A DNA stretch of 64,000 nucleotides from Mongoliitalea daihaiensis (lineage in GTDB: Bacteria > Bacteroidota > Bacteroidia > Cytophagales > Cyclobacteriaceae), in the NCBI RefSeq assembly GCF_021596945.1, contig NZ_CP063779.1, positions 1,711,592-1,775,591 on the forward strand. The letters are read 5' to 3'. The position numbers and the translations under genes were made by a program. This document shows, piece by piece, positions 9,863 to 17,313 of the stretch; position 1 is the first letter of the stretch; the number at the start of each line of letters is the position of its first letter. Under the pieces are notes generated by a model. That model did not search any database, was not told where the DNA came from, and worked only from the letters and a program-made list of their open reading frames with translations.

Positions 9863-9982
9863 CATCACCTTGGAAGACAGCGGGCGGTTCATAGTAAATA
9901 AATAGTTTAGTATCTTTAAAAAGTTAGAAGTAGGCTGGAAGAGAACGGCTCCGAATGCCCGCCGTCTCCAAGCTGAGGACCG
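9857..9982 (+). repeat. attC-like site 2, interrupted by an IS in its R' box
   Basis: R'' CGCTAAC at 9857-9863 exactly complements the 5' end of cassette 2 (TTAGCG at 9063). Left arm, centre and right arm match site 1 closely. The site then breaks at gaccg|IS; the missing R' box GTTGGAC is found on the far side of the IS at 11773-11779. Joining the two flanks and removing one CG restores a 132-bp site. Confidence 0.83.
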
Positions 9983-11663
9983 TCAGGCTGTGAAAAAACT
10001 TTCAGTTTTTTGAAAAAACCGCATTTCTGAGGAGTATAGGGGGTTCGTAGAGAGGTAATCTTGAACCTGAGTCAATTTTAAGTTTAATTCGTTAGTTTTA
10101 TAGATTAAAGTTTTAAAGGCCAATAGGGCCTTGAATAGACCAAAAAGGCTTGATTTTAAGGCCAAAGAAACCCTTTTGTAGTCGGGTTTCCAGTTTTGGA
10201 TTAGTTGTAAGAGCTCAGGTATTCCGAGGATGTTAATGGTTCGTTTGAGGTTGTAGACTGTCATGATGAGTGCAAACTCACCGTTTACTTTTTCCAATCC
10301 CCGGAGGTCAGTAAAATTAAATCCCCATTTTCTTTTGGCAGTTCCGTAGATGTGTTCGATTATCATCTGTCGCCTTTTGTACAGTTCTTTGTTTTTGGAG
10401 GTTTTTGAGGTTAGCTTCAACTGCTTCTGCATATTCACTTCTTTCTATCTCCCTACCTCCGTCTTTTCTTCCTGTACAGAGATGTTTGACCGGACATGTT
10501 TTACAATCTGGGGTTCTGTATTTTTTGAACAGGTGATGGTCTCTTTCTCTGGTTTTTTTGTGCCATGTTCCTGTGGATGTAAGTGTACTACCTTGCGGAC
10601 AGGTGTAGGTATCGTTGTCTGGATTATAGGTGAATTTGGTAACGAGGTACTCTTCTGTTGTTCCAAATTTATTGGAGTTGACTATTTCACTGGGGGCTAC
10701 AATGGTCTGAATTCCGTTGTTCTGGCAATCCTGTAATTCTCTTCCGTTGTGATATCCTTTGTCTGCGAGAACAGTGAAACCATCCGAATGGAGGTTTTCC
10801 TTGGCTTCGGAAGCGATGTCATGGAGGGCGTTTCTATCGTTTTTGTTAATGACATGTGTAGCTACGACGAGTTTGTGTTTGTCATCGACTGCTGCCTGCA
10901 CGTTATATGAGACCTCAACGACCTGTCCTTGTACGAGCAGTGCCCTAGCATCGGGATCTGTGGTGCTTAGTTGGGTATCCCCGCTTTGTTTGAGCTGTTC
11001 CTGAAGGAGCTCATAATTGATTTTGTTGTTTTTGAAGTAGTCGATTTTTTGTTCGAGGAGCTGTATGCTTTGTTCGGATAGTTCGAGACTGTCAGCTTGG
11101 TCTAGTTGTTGGAGGTATTCTTCGAGTTTTTGTTCGATATAGTTGAGATGCCTGTCTATTTTATTTTGGCTGTAGTTGTTTTTCTTGCTGTTGGAAGCTC
11201 TGAATTTACTACCATCGACTGCAATGGTTTTTCCTCCTATGAGACCTGCTTCCTGCAGGAAAGTTGTGTAGAGTTTGAAGCAGTTTTTGAGAGCTTTGGG
11301 ATTGATTTTACGGAAGTCTGCGATGGTATGGTAGTTGGGAGCAAGGCCATTGATGAGCCATCTGACTTCAATATTTCGAAGGCATTCTTTTTCAAGTCTT
11401 CTGCTGCTTCGGACGCCGTTAAAGTAGCCGTAAAAATAAAGCTTAAGAAGAATTTTAGGTTCAAAAGAAGGTCTTCCGTCGAGATAGGGATTATGTTTTT
11501 TGGTCTGTTCTTCATCGGTAGGTTTTGAATTAAACCCCAGGAGTTCCAGGTCAAGCATATCAATAAAGGCATCGATTATTCTGACGGGATTGTCATTGGG
11601 AATGGCATCTTCCAAACAGGAGAAGGTCAATTGAAACCGGTCTATTCCTAGGATGTGGTGCAT
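9983..11663 (-). pseudogene. IS1182-family transposase, frameshifted
   Basis: Two overlapping minus-strand frames together make one transposase. The N-terminal part (10317-11663, 448 aa) starts MHHILGIDRFQL and carries the DDE-type domains, including GKTIAVDGSKFRASNS and VLADKGYHNG. The C-terminal part (9983-10438) continues from NKELYKRRQMIIEHIYGTAK, a conserved family segment. The frames change near 10400 in an A/C-rich stretch (ctccaaaaacaaag); joining needs a +1 step. This is most simply a one-base indel. Programmed recoding is less likely because the shift is not -1 and no clear slippery heptamer is seen. A sequencing error in the A-run is also possible. Confidence 0.82.
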
Positions 11664-11771
11664 GGAAATTTGTTAGTGGTCATCAAAACAAATACAACTA
11701 AATTTACTAATTTTAGAGGAAATGAAAAACCGTTGAACTAAGAAAAATGAGAGACTTTTTTCACGGTCTGA
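9983..11771 (-). mobile_element. IS1182-family insertion sequence
   Basis: 1789 bp bounded by imperfect inverted repeats: left TCAGGCTGTGAAAAAACTTT, right (reverse strand) TCAGACCGTGAAAAAAGTCT. The flanks repeat CG (9981-9982 and 11772-11773), consistent with a very short target duplication; a 3-bp CGT duplication with asymmetric ends is also possible. It sits in the R' box of attC 2, with the transposase on the minus strand. The length is usual for the family. The transposase is split by a frameshift, so this copy is probably inactive unless recoding occurs. Confidence 0.85.
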
Positions 11772-11790
11772 CGTTGGACTCAATTCTAAA

Positions 11791-12120
11791 ATGGCAAAGC
11801 AGAATCCTTGGATAATCGGAATATTAGGTTTTGGAGTTTTTCTATACCTAGCATGGAATAATTTTCAAATACCATTTGCTCCATGGACAAAAACAGCAGA
11901 AGCCAAAGCAGTGATTACAGAAAATGCTCTTGGGTATGGGCCAATGGGGAGAGGATTTACTCAAATTATCACGATATCCTATCAGGTTGACGATTCAGTT
12001 TATGTTCAGAAGAAAAAACTTTCCCAGAGAATCGATAAAAAGGAAATTGGATCAAAGGTATTAATAGAATATGCTGTTAAAGATCCTGGCAATTTTGAAA
12101 TCAAAGGTTTTTTGAAATAA
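11791..12120 (+). CDS. Cassette 3, gene 1: small membrane-anchored protein (DUF3592-like)
   Basis: 109 aa. One N-terminal membrane helix (IIGILGFGVFLYLAW) is followed by a beta-rich domain (AEAKAVITEN, ITISYQVDDSVYVQKKKLSQ, GSKVLIEYAVKDPGNFEIKG). This pattern resembles DUF3592-type periplasmic domains, in which a YxVxGxxY-like strand and a final P-x-N motif recur. It is the first gene after the displaced R' box, with its ATG 12 bp downstream. No attC-like site separates it from the RhuM-Fic gene, so both probably travel as one two-gene cassette. Confidence 0.65.
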   Translation: MAKQNPWIIGILGFGVFLYLAWNNFQIPFAPWTKTAEAKAVITENALGYGPMGRGFTQIITISYQVDDSVYVQKKKLSQRIDKKEIGSKVLIEYAVKDPGNFEIKGFLK

Positions 12121-12158
12121 TGAACTAATATTTTTATCAAAAAACTTTATCTTCCAAC

Positions 12159-13169
12159 ATGGAATCAATTGACTTCATTTCTGAGATAGTGGTTTTCAAA
12201 CCCTCCCAAGGTAGCAATGAATTTGAAATCATTTTGGATGGGGAGCACGATACGGTTTGGGTCACCGAACAGCAGCTTGTTGAGTTATTTGGTAAAGCTA
12301 GAAGAACGATTGGTGAGCACATCCGAAATATTTACAAAGAGGGAGAATTGGAAAAAGAGTCAACTTGGCGGAATTTCCGCCAAGTTCAAAAAGAAGGGGA
12401 AAGAAAAGTAAAAAGGGCAGTTTCAGCTTACAATTTGGATGTAGTAATCTCAGTTGGATACCGAGTAAAATCACCTGTTGGGATTGAATTTAGAAAATGG
12501 GCAACCCAAAGGCTAAAGGATTACTTGGTGAAAGGCTATGCCATCAACAGCGAATTACTGAGCAAGCAAGGTCAAAAAATCATACAATTAGAAAATCAGC
12601 TTGATATTTTAAGAGAAAGAACCTTCGAATCACAAAGAGTATTGACAGAAGGATTTTTGGATATTATTTTAAAGTATTCCAAATCTTTTGAATTACTCAA
12701 TAGGTATGATTCAGAAGATCTTCAGCTCGATAACCTTTCCAAAGAAATCATTTATGTCATCAACTATGATGATGTCAAGAAAGCCATTCACCAATTAAAG
12801 AAGGAATTGGTTCAGAAAGGAGAAGCCGGAGAGCTCTTCGGAAACGAGAAAGATGATTCATTCCGGGGAATATTGGGAAGTATCTCCCAAACGGTGTTTG
12901 GAGAATTGGCATATCCAACCATTGAAGAGCAGGCGGCACAGTTGTTATATTCTGTCATCAAAGGACATGCTTTTAGCGATGGTAATAAGAGAATTGGTTC
13001 ATTTCTGTTTGTATGGTTCTTAGAGCAGAACAGTTATCATTTGGATGAAAGAGGAGTAAGAAAAATAAATGAAAATACATTGGTAGCACTGGCATTGGCA
13101 GTAGCGCAAAGTTTACCTGAGCAAAGGGATTTGATGATTAAACTGATAGTGAACCTAATAAAGAACTAA
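12159..13169 (+). CDS. Cassette 3, gene 2: RhuM-Fic/Doc fusion protein
   Basis: 336 aa. The N-terminal RhuM-type domain (about 10-140) contains DTVWVTEQQLVELFGKARRT and the AVSAYNLDVVISVGYRVKS block. A coiled linker (about 140-200) is followed by a Fic/Doc domain. The Fic motif is complete at 270-280 (HAFSDGNKRIG: histidine, D/E position, GN and R present), so AMP- or phosphate-transfer activity onto a target protein is plausible. Family members are annotated virulence RhuM/Fic/DOC and are common on mobile DNA; toxin or anti-phage roles are inferred, not shown here. No Phd-like antitoxin neighbour is present. The stop abuts the R'' box of attC 3. Confidence 0.9.
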   Translation: MESIDFISEIVVFKPSQGSNEFEIILDGEHDTVWVTEQQLVELFGKARRTIGEHIRNIYKEGELEKESTWRNFRQVQKEGERKVKRAVSAYNLDVVISVGYRVKSPVGIEFRKWATQRLKDYLVKGYAINSELLSKQGQKIIQLENQLDILRERTFESQRVLTEGFLDIILKYSKSFELLNRYDSEDLQLDNLSKEIIYVINYDDVKKAIHQLKKELVQKGEAGELFGNEKDDSFRGILGSISQTVFGELAYPTIEEQAAQLLYSVIKGHAFSDGNKRIGSFLFVWFLEQNSYHLDERGVRKINENTLVALALAVAQSLPEQRDLMIKLIVNLIKN

Positions 13170-13301
13170 GTCCAACATCACCTTGGAAGACAGCGGGCGG
13201 TTCCAAGTAAATTGAAAGTTTATTATCTTTAAGAAGTTAGGAGTAGGCTGGAAGAGAACGGCTCCGAATGCCCGCCGTCTCCAAGCTGAATCCCGTTGTG
13301 C
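13170..13301 (+). repeat. attC-like site 3
   Basis: 132 bp. R'' GTCCAAC (13170-13176) is the exact complement of the 5' end of cassette 3 (TTGGAC at 11774), which lies 1.4 kb away and beyond the IS junction. Left arm ccttggaagacagcgggcgg, right arm cccgccgtctccaag, R' GTTGTGC at 13295-13301. Confidence 0.86.
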
Positions 13302-13304
13302 TTC

Positions 13305-13607
13305 ATGCTAAAAACGACACTACAAATGACAGAGCCATATTTCAAAATAGAATGGATTATTAATCTGATTAAGGAGCAAGAACCTGAACGAATTGATTTA
13401 GTTGAGCAATTGCAAAAATCTGAAAGGAAAGAATGGATTAGACAACCATATATTAGATTTGTTTCTGGAGAGAGACAGAATTTGCCTGGTTCAGAATGGC
13501 AATTTGAGGAGAATATTGTGTTGGAGCATGACACGGAAGGAACAATAGTTTTGGATATTTTGAAAGACGGACGTATCGGAGGGATTGAATTTGTTTCGCA
13601 AATATGA
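13305..13607 (+). CDS. Cassette 4, gene 1: hypothetical protein
   Basis: About 100 aa from the ATG at 13305; a TTG at 13296 inside the R' box and an ATG at 13326 are alternatives. The body (TEPYFKIEWIINLIKEQEPE, then ending VLDILKDGRIGGIEFV) is soluble. The C-terminal strand pattern GTIVLDILKDGRIGGIEF is reminiscent of small proteins paired with toxins, but I do not recognise the family. Its stop overlaps the start of the next gene by 4 bp (ATGA), so the two are translationally coupled and move as one cassette. Confidence 0.62.
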   Translation: MLKTTLQMTEPYFKIEWIINLIKEQEPERIDLVEQLQKSERKEWIRQPYIRFVSGERQNLPGSEWQFEENIVLEHDTEGTIVLDILKDGRIGGIEFVSQI

Positions 13608-14068
13608 CAATAATGGGAGAAGTAAGTCAGGAAATATCAACAGCTATAAAAGCTTTAAAGTACTCTGATGAACAAATAAGGCTTTTAGATTTTGACTCTG
13701 GTAAAGAATTGTATTTTAAACTTCTTGACTGGTTTGTAAAGTCAGGAGACAGACGTTGGTGGTGGGAGGATTTTAAACAAGAGTCGTTTGATTTTCCTAA
13801 ATATGAGAAACCATTCGAGCAATTGATTAAAATTATACCAGACGCAGATAAAAATGTTTGGCTAATGGTTGAAGATGACCAAGAGGATTTCTATCAAATT
13901 TATGACTGTCAGCCCTCAATTATTGGAAAATTAATCGGAGAATGTTTCGGATTTGAATATTATGTGATTGACAAAAATAAGGACTGGTTGATTTGTGAAA
14001 ATCATCATAATAGATTAATCGGACTTGGTCAAAGATTGAAAGAAAGAAATATGGATAAAACTAAATAA
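13604..14068 (+). CDS. Cassette 4, gene 2: hypothetical acidic protein (DUF6756-like)
   Basis: 154 aa, soluble, acidic and aromatic. Visible features are FDSGKELYFKLLDWFVKSGD near 29-48, RRWWWEDFKQESFDF next, and VWLMVEDDQEDFYQIYDCQP near 85-105. The composition and the ENHHNRLIGLG tail resemble small SMI1/KNR4-neighbour or DUF6756-type proteins of uncertain role, some found as immunity genes. That assignment is a guess. The gene is coupled by ATGA overlap to the preceding gene, and its stop lies 10 bp before attC 4. Confidence 0.6.
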   Translation: MTIMGEVSQEISTAIKALKYSDEQIRLLDFDSGKELYFKLLDWFVKSGDRRWWWEDFKQESFDFPKYEKPFEQLIKIIPDADKNVWLMVEDDQEDFYQIYDCQPSIIGKLIGECFGFEYYVIDKNKDWLICENHHNRLIGLGQRLKERNMDKTK

Positions 14069-14077
14069 AGCACGAAA

Positions 14078-14209
14078 GCACAACACTTGGTATAGTGCAT
14101 GCGGGTTTCAGAGGTTTGCGAAGGTTTGTGGCTCGTAAAAAAAGTTGGTGTAAACTGATAAGTAATCGTCTCGTACTCCCGCACGACACCATACCATCAA
14201 CCGTTGTGC
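14078..14209 (+). repeat. attC-like site 4 (divergent arms)
   Basis: 132 bp. R'' is GCACAAC (14078-14084) and R' is GTTGTGC (14203-14209), but the arms differ from sites 1-3: left acttggtatagtgcatgcggg, right cccgcacgacaccatacc. The arms still pair with each other, so the change is compensatory: the fold is kept while the sequence differs. This is the behaviour expected of attC sites rather than of copied dispersed repeats. Confidence 0.82.
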
Positions 14210-14251
14210 GTCATTAAAACCAACGAAACCACGAATAGATAAAACAATAAA

Positions 14252-14917
14252 ATGAATAGATTGAATTTAACAATTGGACTCTTTTTAATTTTAATGAATG
14301 TATCATGCTCTCGTAGCAAGTTGACAGAAATTTCATTGAATTGTGGATGTGTAGTAACAGAACACTTTATTGCGAGTACAGATGATATTGAAAACAGTAC
14401 CAAGAAATATACTTTTAAAAATAGTCAATTGTTTGACTTGGGGGTTTCAAAAGATGGATTTGCAAATAGTTTTTCACTTCAAATAAGTAATCTAATTGAT
14501 GAATCTGAAAAATTTGACTTGATAGAAATCGATATTGTAAAGGAAGAAAATGGAGAAATTCAATCTAAGAAAGCTTTTACATATGAATTAGAAGAATTAA
14601 AAAAAGAACTGCCAAAATATTTGGAACTTGAATCATTTGTATCTGAATTCATTAAACATATTTACAATAAGGACTATTCTTCGTGTCTTGAATATATTGA
14701 CTTTGAAGATGAAAATGAATTTAAGTCGATTATTGATAAGGTTTATGACGGACTAAATAAGGATTATCGAGAAACAAGAATTGTTGACTATAAAGCAAAC
14801 GGGGACAGCTATTCTATTTTTGGTGTTATAAAATCTCAGAGTGACCAACTTGACTTGTTTACTATGGAACTTAAAGGAGTGGATGATGGATTTGTAATAA
14901 TTTCATTCGACTTCTAA
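14252..14917 (+). CDS. Cassette 5: hypothetical lipoprotein
   Basis: 221 aa with a type II signal peptide (LTIGLFLILMNVSC, lipobox cysteine near residue 19). The rest is acidic, with a helical segment around 95-130 (YELEELKKELPKYLELESFV) and a C-terminal DUF3887-like impression (YDGLNKDYRETRIVDYKANG, then YSIFGVIKSQ). It is probably a periplasm-facing lipoprotein of unknown role. The ATG lies 43 bp after R', one of the longer leaders in the array. The attC-like site follows 12 bp after the stop. Confidence 0.66.
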   Translation: MNRLNLTIGLFLILMNVSCSRSKLTEISLNCGCVVTEHFIASTDDIENSTKKYTFKNSQLFDLGVSKDGFANSFSLQISNLIDESEKFDLIEIDIVKEENGEIQSKKAFTYELEELKKELPKYLELESFVSEFIKHIYNKDYSSCLEYIDFEDENEFKSIIDKVYDGLNKDYRETRIVDYKANGDSYSIFGVIKSQSDQLDLFTMELKGVDDGFVIISFDF

Positions 14918-14929
14918 AAAATAACGAAT

Positions 14930-15060
14930 GCACAACATCACCTTGGATACAGCGGGCGGTTCAGAGTAAATAGAAAGTTTCCTATCTTTAAGAAGTTAGG
15001 AGTAAGTTTGAAGAGCACGGCTCCGAAATCCCGCCGTCTCAAAGCTGAATCACGTTGTGC
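14930..15060 (+). repeat. attC-like site 5
   Basis: 131 bp. R'' GCACAAC (14930-14936) complements the cassette 5 start TTGTGC (14204). Arms are as in sites 1-3 (cttggatacagcgggcgg / cccgccgtctcaaag). R' is GTTGTGC at 15054-15060. Confidence 0.85.
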
Positions 15061-15092
15061 ATGAAAAAATGCCCGCCGATTTAAAAAATTCG

Positions 15093-15100
15093 TATCTTTA
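15093..15100 (+). promoter_or_regulatory. Candidate promoter -7 element for the antitoxin/PIN cassette
   Basis: TATCTTTA, one change from the Bacteroidota -7 consensus TAnnTTTG, 15 bp before the antitoxin ATG. The same TATCTTTA core occurs in the unpaired centre of attC-like sites 1, 2, 3 and 5. Confidence 0.45.
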
Positions 15101-15115
15101 AGAAAGATTAAAAAT

Positions 15116-15331
15116 ATGGAAACTATTAGAGTTGATATATTGAATCCTAAGGCCAAAGCCCTTTTGAAAGATTTGGCAAATTTGGATTTGATAAGGATTA
15201 AGAAAGACAAATCTGAAAATGCTTTTTCTGAAGTATTGAAAAAATTCAGGAGTAAGTCAGATGAAGCCCCAAGTTTAGAAGAAATTACTAAAGAGGTTGA
15301 AGCAGTCCGCAAAGCCTGGTATGAAAAATAG
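15116..15331 (+). CDS. Cassette 6, gene 1: putative antitoxin of PIN-domain pair
   Basis: 71 aa (METIRVDILNPKAKALLKDL, then a lysine-rich middle and SLEEITKEVEAVRKAWYEK). The layout, a beta strand start followed by helices and a charged C-terminal toxin-binding tail, is that of short antitoxins of COG2402-type PIN pairs. Its last codons overlap the PIN reading frame by 11 bp (15321-15331), the usual coupled arrangement. The antitoxin is intact although the toxin is frameshifted. A candidate promoter lies immediately upstream. Confidence 0.72.
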   Translation: METIRVDILNPKAKALLKDLANLDLIRIKKDKSENAFSEVLKKFRSKSDEAPSLEEITKEVEAVRKAWYEK

Positions 15332-15727
15332 AAGGGTAATTCTAGATACTAATCTGTGGATAAGTTTTTTAATCTCCAAAAGGCAAAAGGAATTGGATAT
15401 CCTTCTTGAATCTGGGGCAGTAACACTGATTTTTTCGCAAGAATTGTTTGAAGAGTTTTTAGAGGTTTCAGAAAGGTCCAAATTCAAAAGATTTTTTAAA
15501 AATCAGATATCAAAGCACTTCTGACCCAAATTGAAACTTTTGGAGAATTAATAAGGGTGGAATCAAAAATCAATGAATGTAGGGATCCAAAAGATAATTT
15601 CTTATTGAGTCTTTCGGTTGATGGTAAAGCAGATTTCTTAGTAACAGGAGATTCTGAGTTATTAGTATTAGGGAAGATAGAGAAGATAAAAATTGTTTCT
15701 TGGGCTGAATTCATTTCTCAAGAATAA
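15321..15727 (+). pseudogene. Cassette 6, gene 2: PIN-domain toxin with frameshift
   Basis: The start ATG (15321) gives MKNRRVILDTNLWISFLISK, the PIN N-terminal motif with the first catalytic aspartate. The frame stops at 15524. The next frame resumes at once with the second half, DIKALLTQIETFGEL, then ECRDPKDNFLLSLSVDGKAD and FLVTGDSELL, containing the remaining PIN acidic residues, and ends at 15727. Inserting one G near 15507 (aatcag-atatc) restores a single ORF of about 135 codons. Family members are ribonuclease toxins. A true one-base deletion or a sequencing error are both possible; coding content on both sides looks well preserved, so the break is recent. Confidence 0.82.
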
Positions 15728-15759
15728 AAATCATAGCCTGTCCCGCTTAAGCGGGAACA

Positions 15760-15904
15760 CCACAACATCACCTTGGATACAGCGGATAGTTTCGTTTAAG
15801 GAACGAGATTCGTATGTTGTTAATGATAGGCTGGAAGCGAAGTGCTCCAAAAGCCTGCTTGGCGGCAGAAAGGCCCGCCGTCTCAAAGCTGAATCCCGCC
15901 GTGC
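15760..15904 (+). repeat. attC-like site 6 (degenerate)
   Basis: 145 bp. R'' is CCACAAC (one change from the expected GCACAAC), the left arm cttggatacagcgg is kept, and the right arm cccgccgtctcaaag is kept, but R' reads GCCGTGC instead of GTTGTGC, losing the GTT cleavage core. About 14 extra bases containing a cctgcttggcggcag hairpin are inserted in the right half, and a cccgcttaagcggg palindrome lies just upstream (15742-15755). It is probably recombination-dead. Confidence 0.7.
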
Positions 15905-15983
15905 GGGAGCCTGCCCTGCATAGTGGGGGTCTGACGTTAACAGTTATTTTAAAACGACCTTGTAAATTGACAAAATGAATTAA

Positions 15984-16472
15984 ATGAAAAGAACTAAAAA
16001 CATATTGAAAACGATTATTTTTGGAGTGTTAATTTAGCTTCTGATTTCTTGTGGCGACAATTCAAAAACAACAATCAAACAAACTAATAAAAATGTTATG
16101 TCAAAAAAATCAAACCTTGTTGTTTATTTTGAAATACCAGTGACTGACATTGACAGAGCAGTAAAGTTTTATAAGGCAGTATTCCACTTTGACTTCGACA
16201 AAGAAAATATTGACAATAATGAAATGGCGTTGTTTCCCTTTGTAGACGAAAATTCAGGAATTACAGGTGCATTAGCTAAGGGGGAAATCTACAAACCAAC
16301 AAAAGATGGAGTTGTGATTTACTTCAAGACAGAAAATATTGATGAAACACTAAAATTAGCTACCTCAAATGGTGGACAAATTTTATATCCCAAAACGGAC
16401 AATGGAATTGGACTTGTTGCCGAATTTGAAGACTCAGAAGGAAACAGAATCGCATTATATCAAACTAAGTGA
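15984..16472 (+). pseudogene. Cassette 7: VOC-family (glyoxalase-like) lipoprotein with amber codon in its signal peptide
   Basis: From the ATG at 15984 the frame reads MKRTKNILKTIIFGVLI-stop-LLISCGDNSKTT and continues without further stops into the VOC domain to 16472. The TAG sits inside a perfect type II signal peptide (lipobox LISC follows), so the gene once encoded a lipoprotein. Translation may now restart at the ATG at 16098, giving a 124-aa cytoplasmic protein (SKKSNLVVYFEIPVTDIDRA, then ALFPFVDENSGITGALAKGE and EFEDSEGNRIALYQTK). That part is a complete single VOC module of the kind annotated as VOC family protein. Substrate is unknown. Confidence 0.8.
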
Positions 16473-16488
16473 TGATAAAAAAAACGAG

Positions 16489-16620
16489 CGCTAACAATGC
16501 GTTTAATCAATTGTATGTCAGTTACTTATTGACAGGGAAGCGCTTTGAAGACAGCTCTTCACTTATTGACAGATTTGGATATTAAAATCGCCAACTTATT
16601 AAATATGCAAAACGTTGTGT
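16489..16620 (+). repeat. attC-like site 7 (divergent arms)
   Basis: 132 bp. R'' is CGCTAAC (16489-16495), left arm tgcgtttaatcaattg, right arm caacttattaaatatgca, R' GTTGTGT (16614-16620). The arms pair with each other but share no sequence with sites 1-5. R'' does not match the observed 5' edge of cassette 7, so the start of that cassette has been altered or lost. Confidence 0.68.
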
Positions 16621-16678
16621 CAAATGCTAAAACGAAACTCACAGAAAAATTGTAGATTGTAGTTTAAATGAATAGGTG

Positions 16679-16978
16679 ATGAAAATTTCAGAGAAAAATA
16701 TTGAACAAATTAAAAAACTTTGCAAAGAATACAGAGTGAAGAATTTTTCTGTTTTTGGTTCTGTCTTGACCGACAGCTTTTCCTCTGATTCCGATATAGA
16801 CTTTGTGGTTGACTTTGACGAAAATGACCCAATAAAATATACCGATTTGTATTTCCAACTAAAAGAAAAATTGGAATTGATTTTAAAGCGACAAATTGAC
16901 TTGATAGAAGAACGTGGAATAAAAAATTCATTTTTCAGAAAGGAAATTGACGAGTCAAAAGTTGTGATTTATGGATAA
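16679..16978 (+). CDS. Cassette 8, gene 1: MNT-type nucleotidyltransferase (antitoxin)
   Basis: 99 aa from the ATG at 16679 (a GTG at 16676 is in frame). The nucleotidyltransferase motif G-S-x10-D-x-D is intact (FGSVLTDSFSSDSDIDFVVD, residues about 27-46). MntA-type proteins of this size inactivate a HEPN RNase by adding adenylates to it. The next gene is the HEPN partner and overlaps by 8 bp, so this is a complete MNT/HEPN toxin-antitoxin pair carried as a cassette. The gene order MNT-HEPN is one of the two common orders. Confidence 0.87.
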   Translation: MKISEKNIEQIKKLCKEYRVKNFSVFGSVLTDSFSSDSDIDFVVDFDENDPIKYTDLYFQLKEKLELILKRQIDLIEERGIKNSFFRKEIDESKVVIYG

Positions 16979-17306
16979 TAAAATAAATGCTTGGCTTGAG
17001 GATATTTTAAGGTCAATCGACGAGATTTTTGATTTTTTGCCTGAAAAGAAAGATTTTTTAGAATTTCAGAAAGACCTAAAGACCAAAAAAGCGGTCGAAC
17101 GAAATATTGAAATTATTGGCGAAGCAGTTAATAGGATAACGAACCACAAAAACACTAAAATCGAAATACAAAATGCAAGACAGATTATTGGAACAAGAAA
17201 CAGAATAGCCCACGAGTATGACAACATTTCTGACGAAATTATCTGGACTATAATAGTGAGAGAACTTCCGAAACTGAAAGAAGAAATAAAAAAGTTCAAA
17301 AATTAA
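16971..17306 (+). CDS. Cassette 8, gene 2: HEPN (DUF86/HepT-like) toxin
   Basis: 111 aa, all-helical. The HEPN active-site motif is at about residues 84-92 (RNRIAHEYD, matching Rx4-6H followed by Y, the tyrosine being the usual adenylylation site). ERNIEIIGEAVNRI near 43-56 is the conserved helix of DUF86. It acts as an RNase when free. It overlaps the MNT gene by 8 bp. The attC-like site 8 begins 8 bp after its stop. Confidence 0.88.
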   Translation: MDNKINAWLEDILRSIDEIFDFLPEKKDFLEFQKDLKTKKAVERNIEIIGEAVNRITNHKNTKIEIQNARQIIGTRNRIAHEYDNISDEIIWTIIVRELPKLKEEIKKFKN

Positions 17307-17313
17307 GCACTTG

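Noticed and set aside
10350-11528. Plus-strand ORFs of 60-140 aa across the IS
   Set aside because: They are shadows of the minus-strand transposase, with composition typical of antisense reading.
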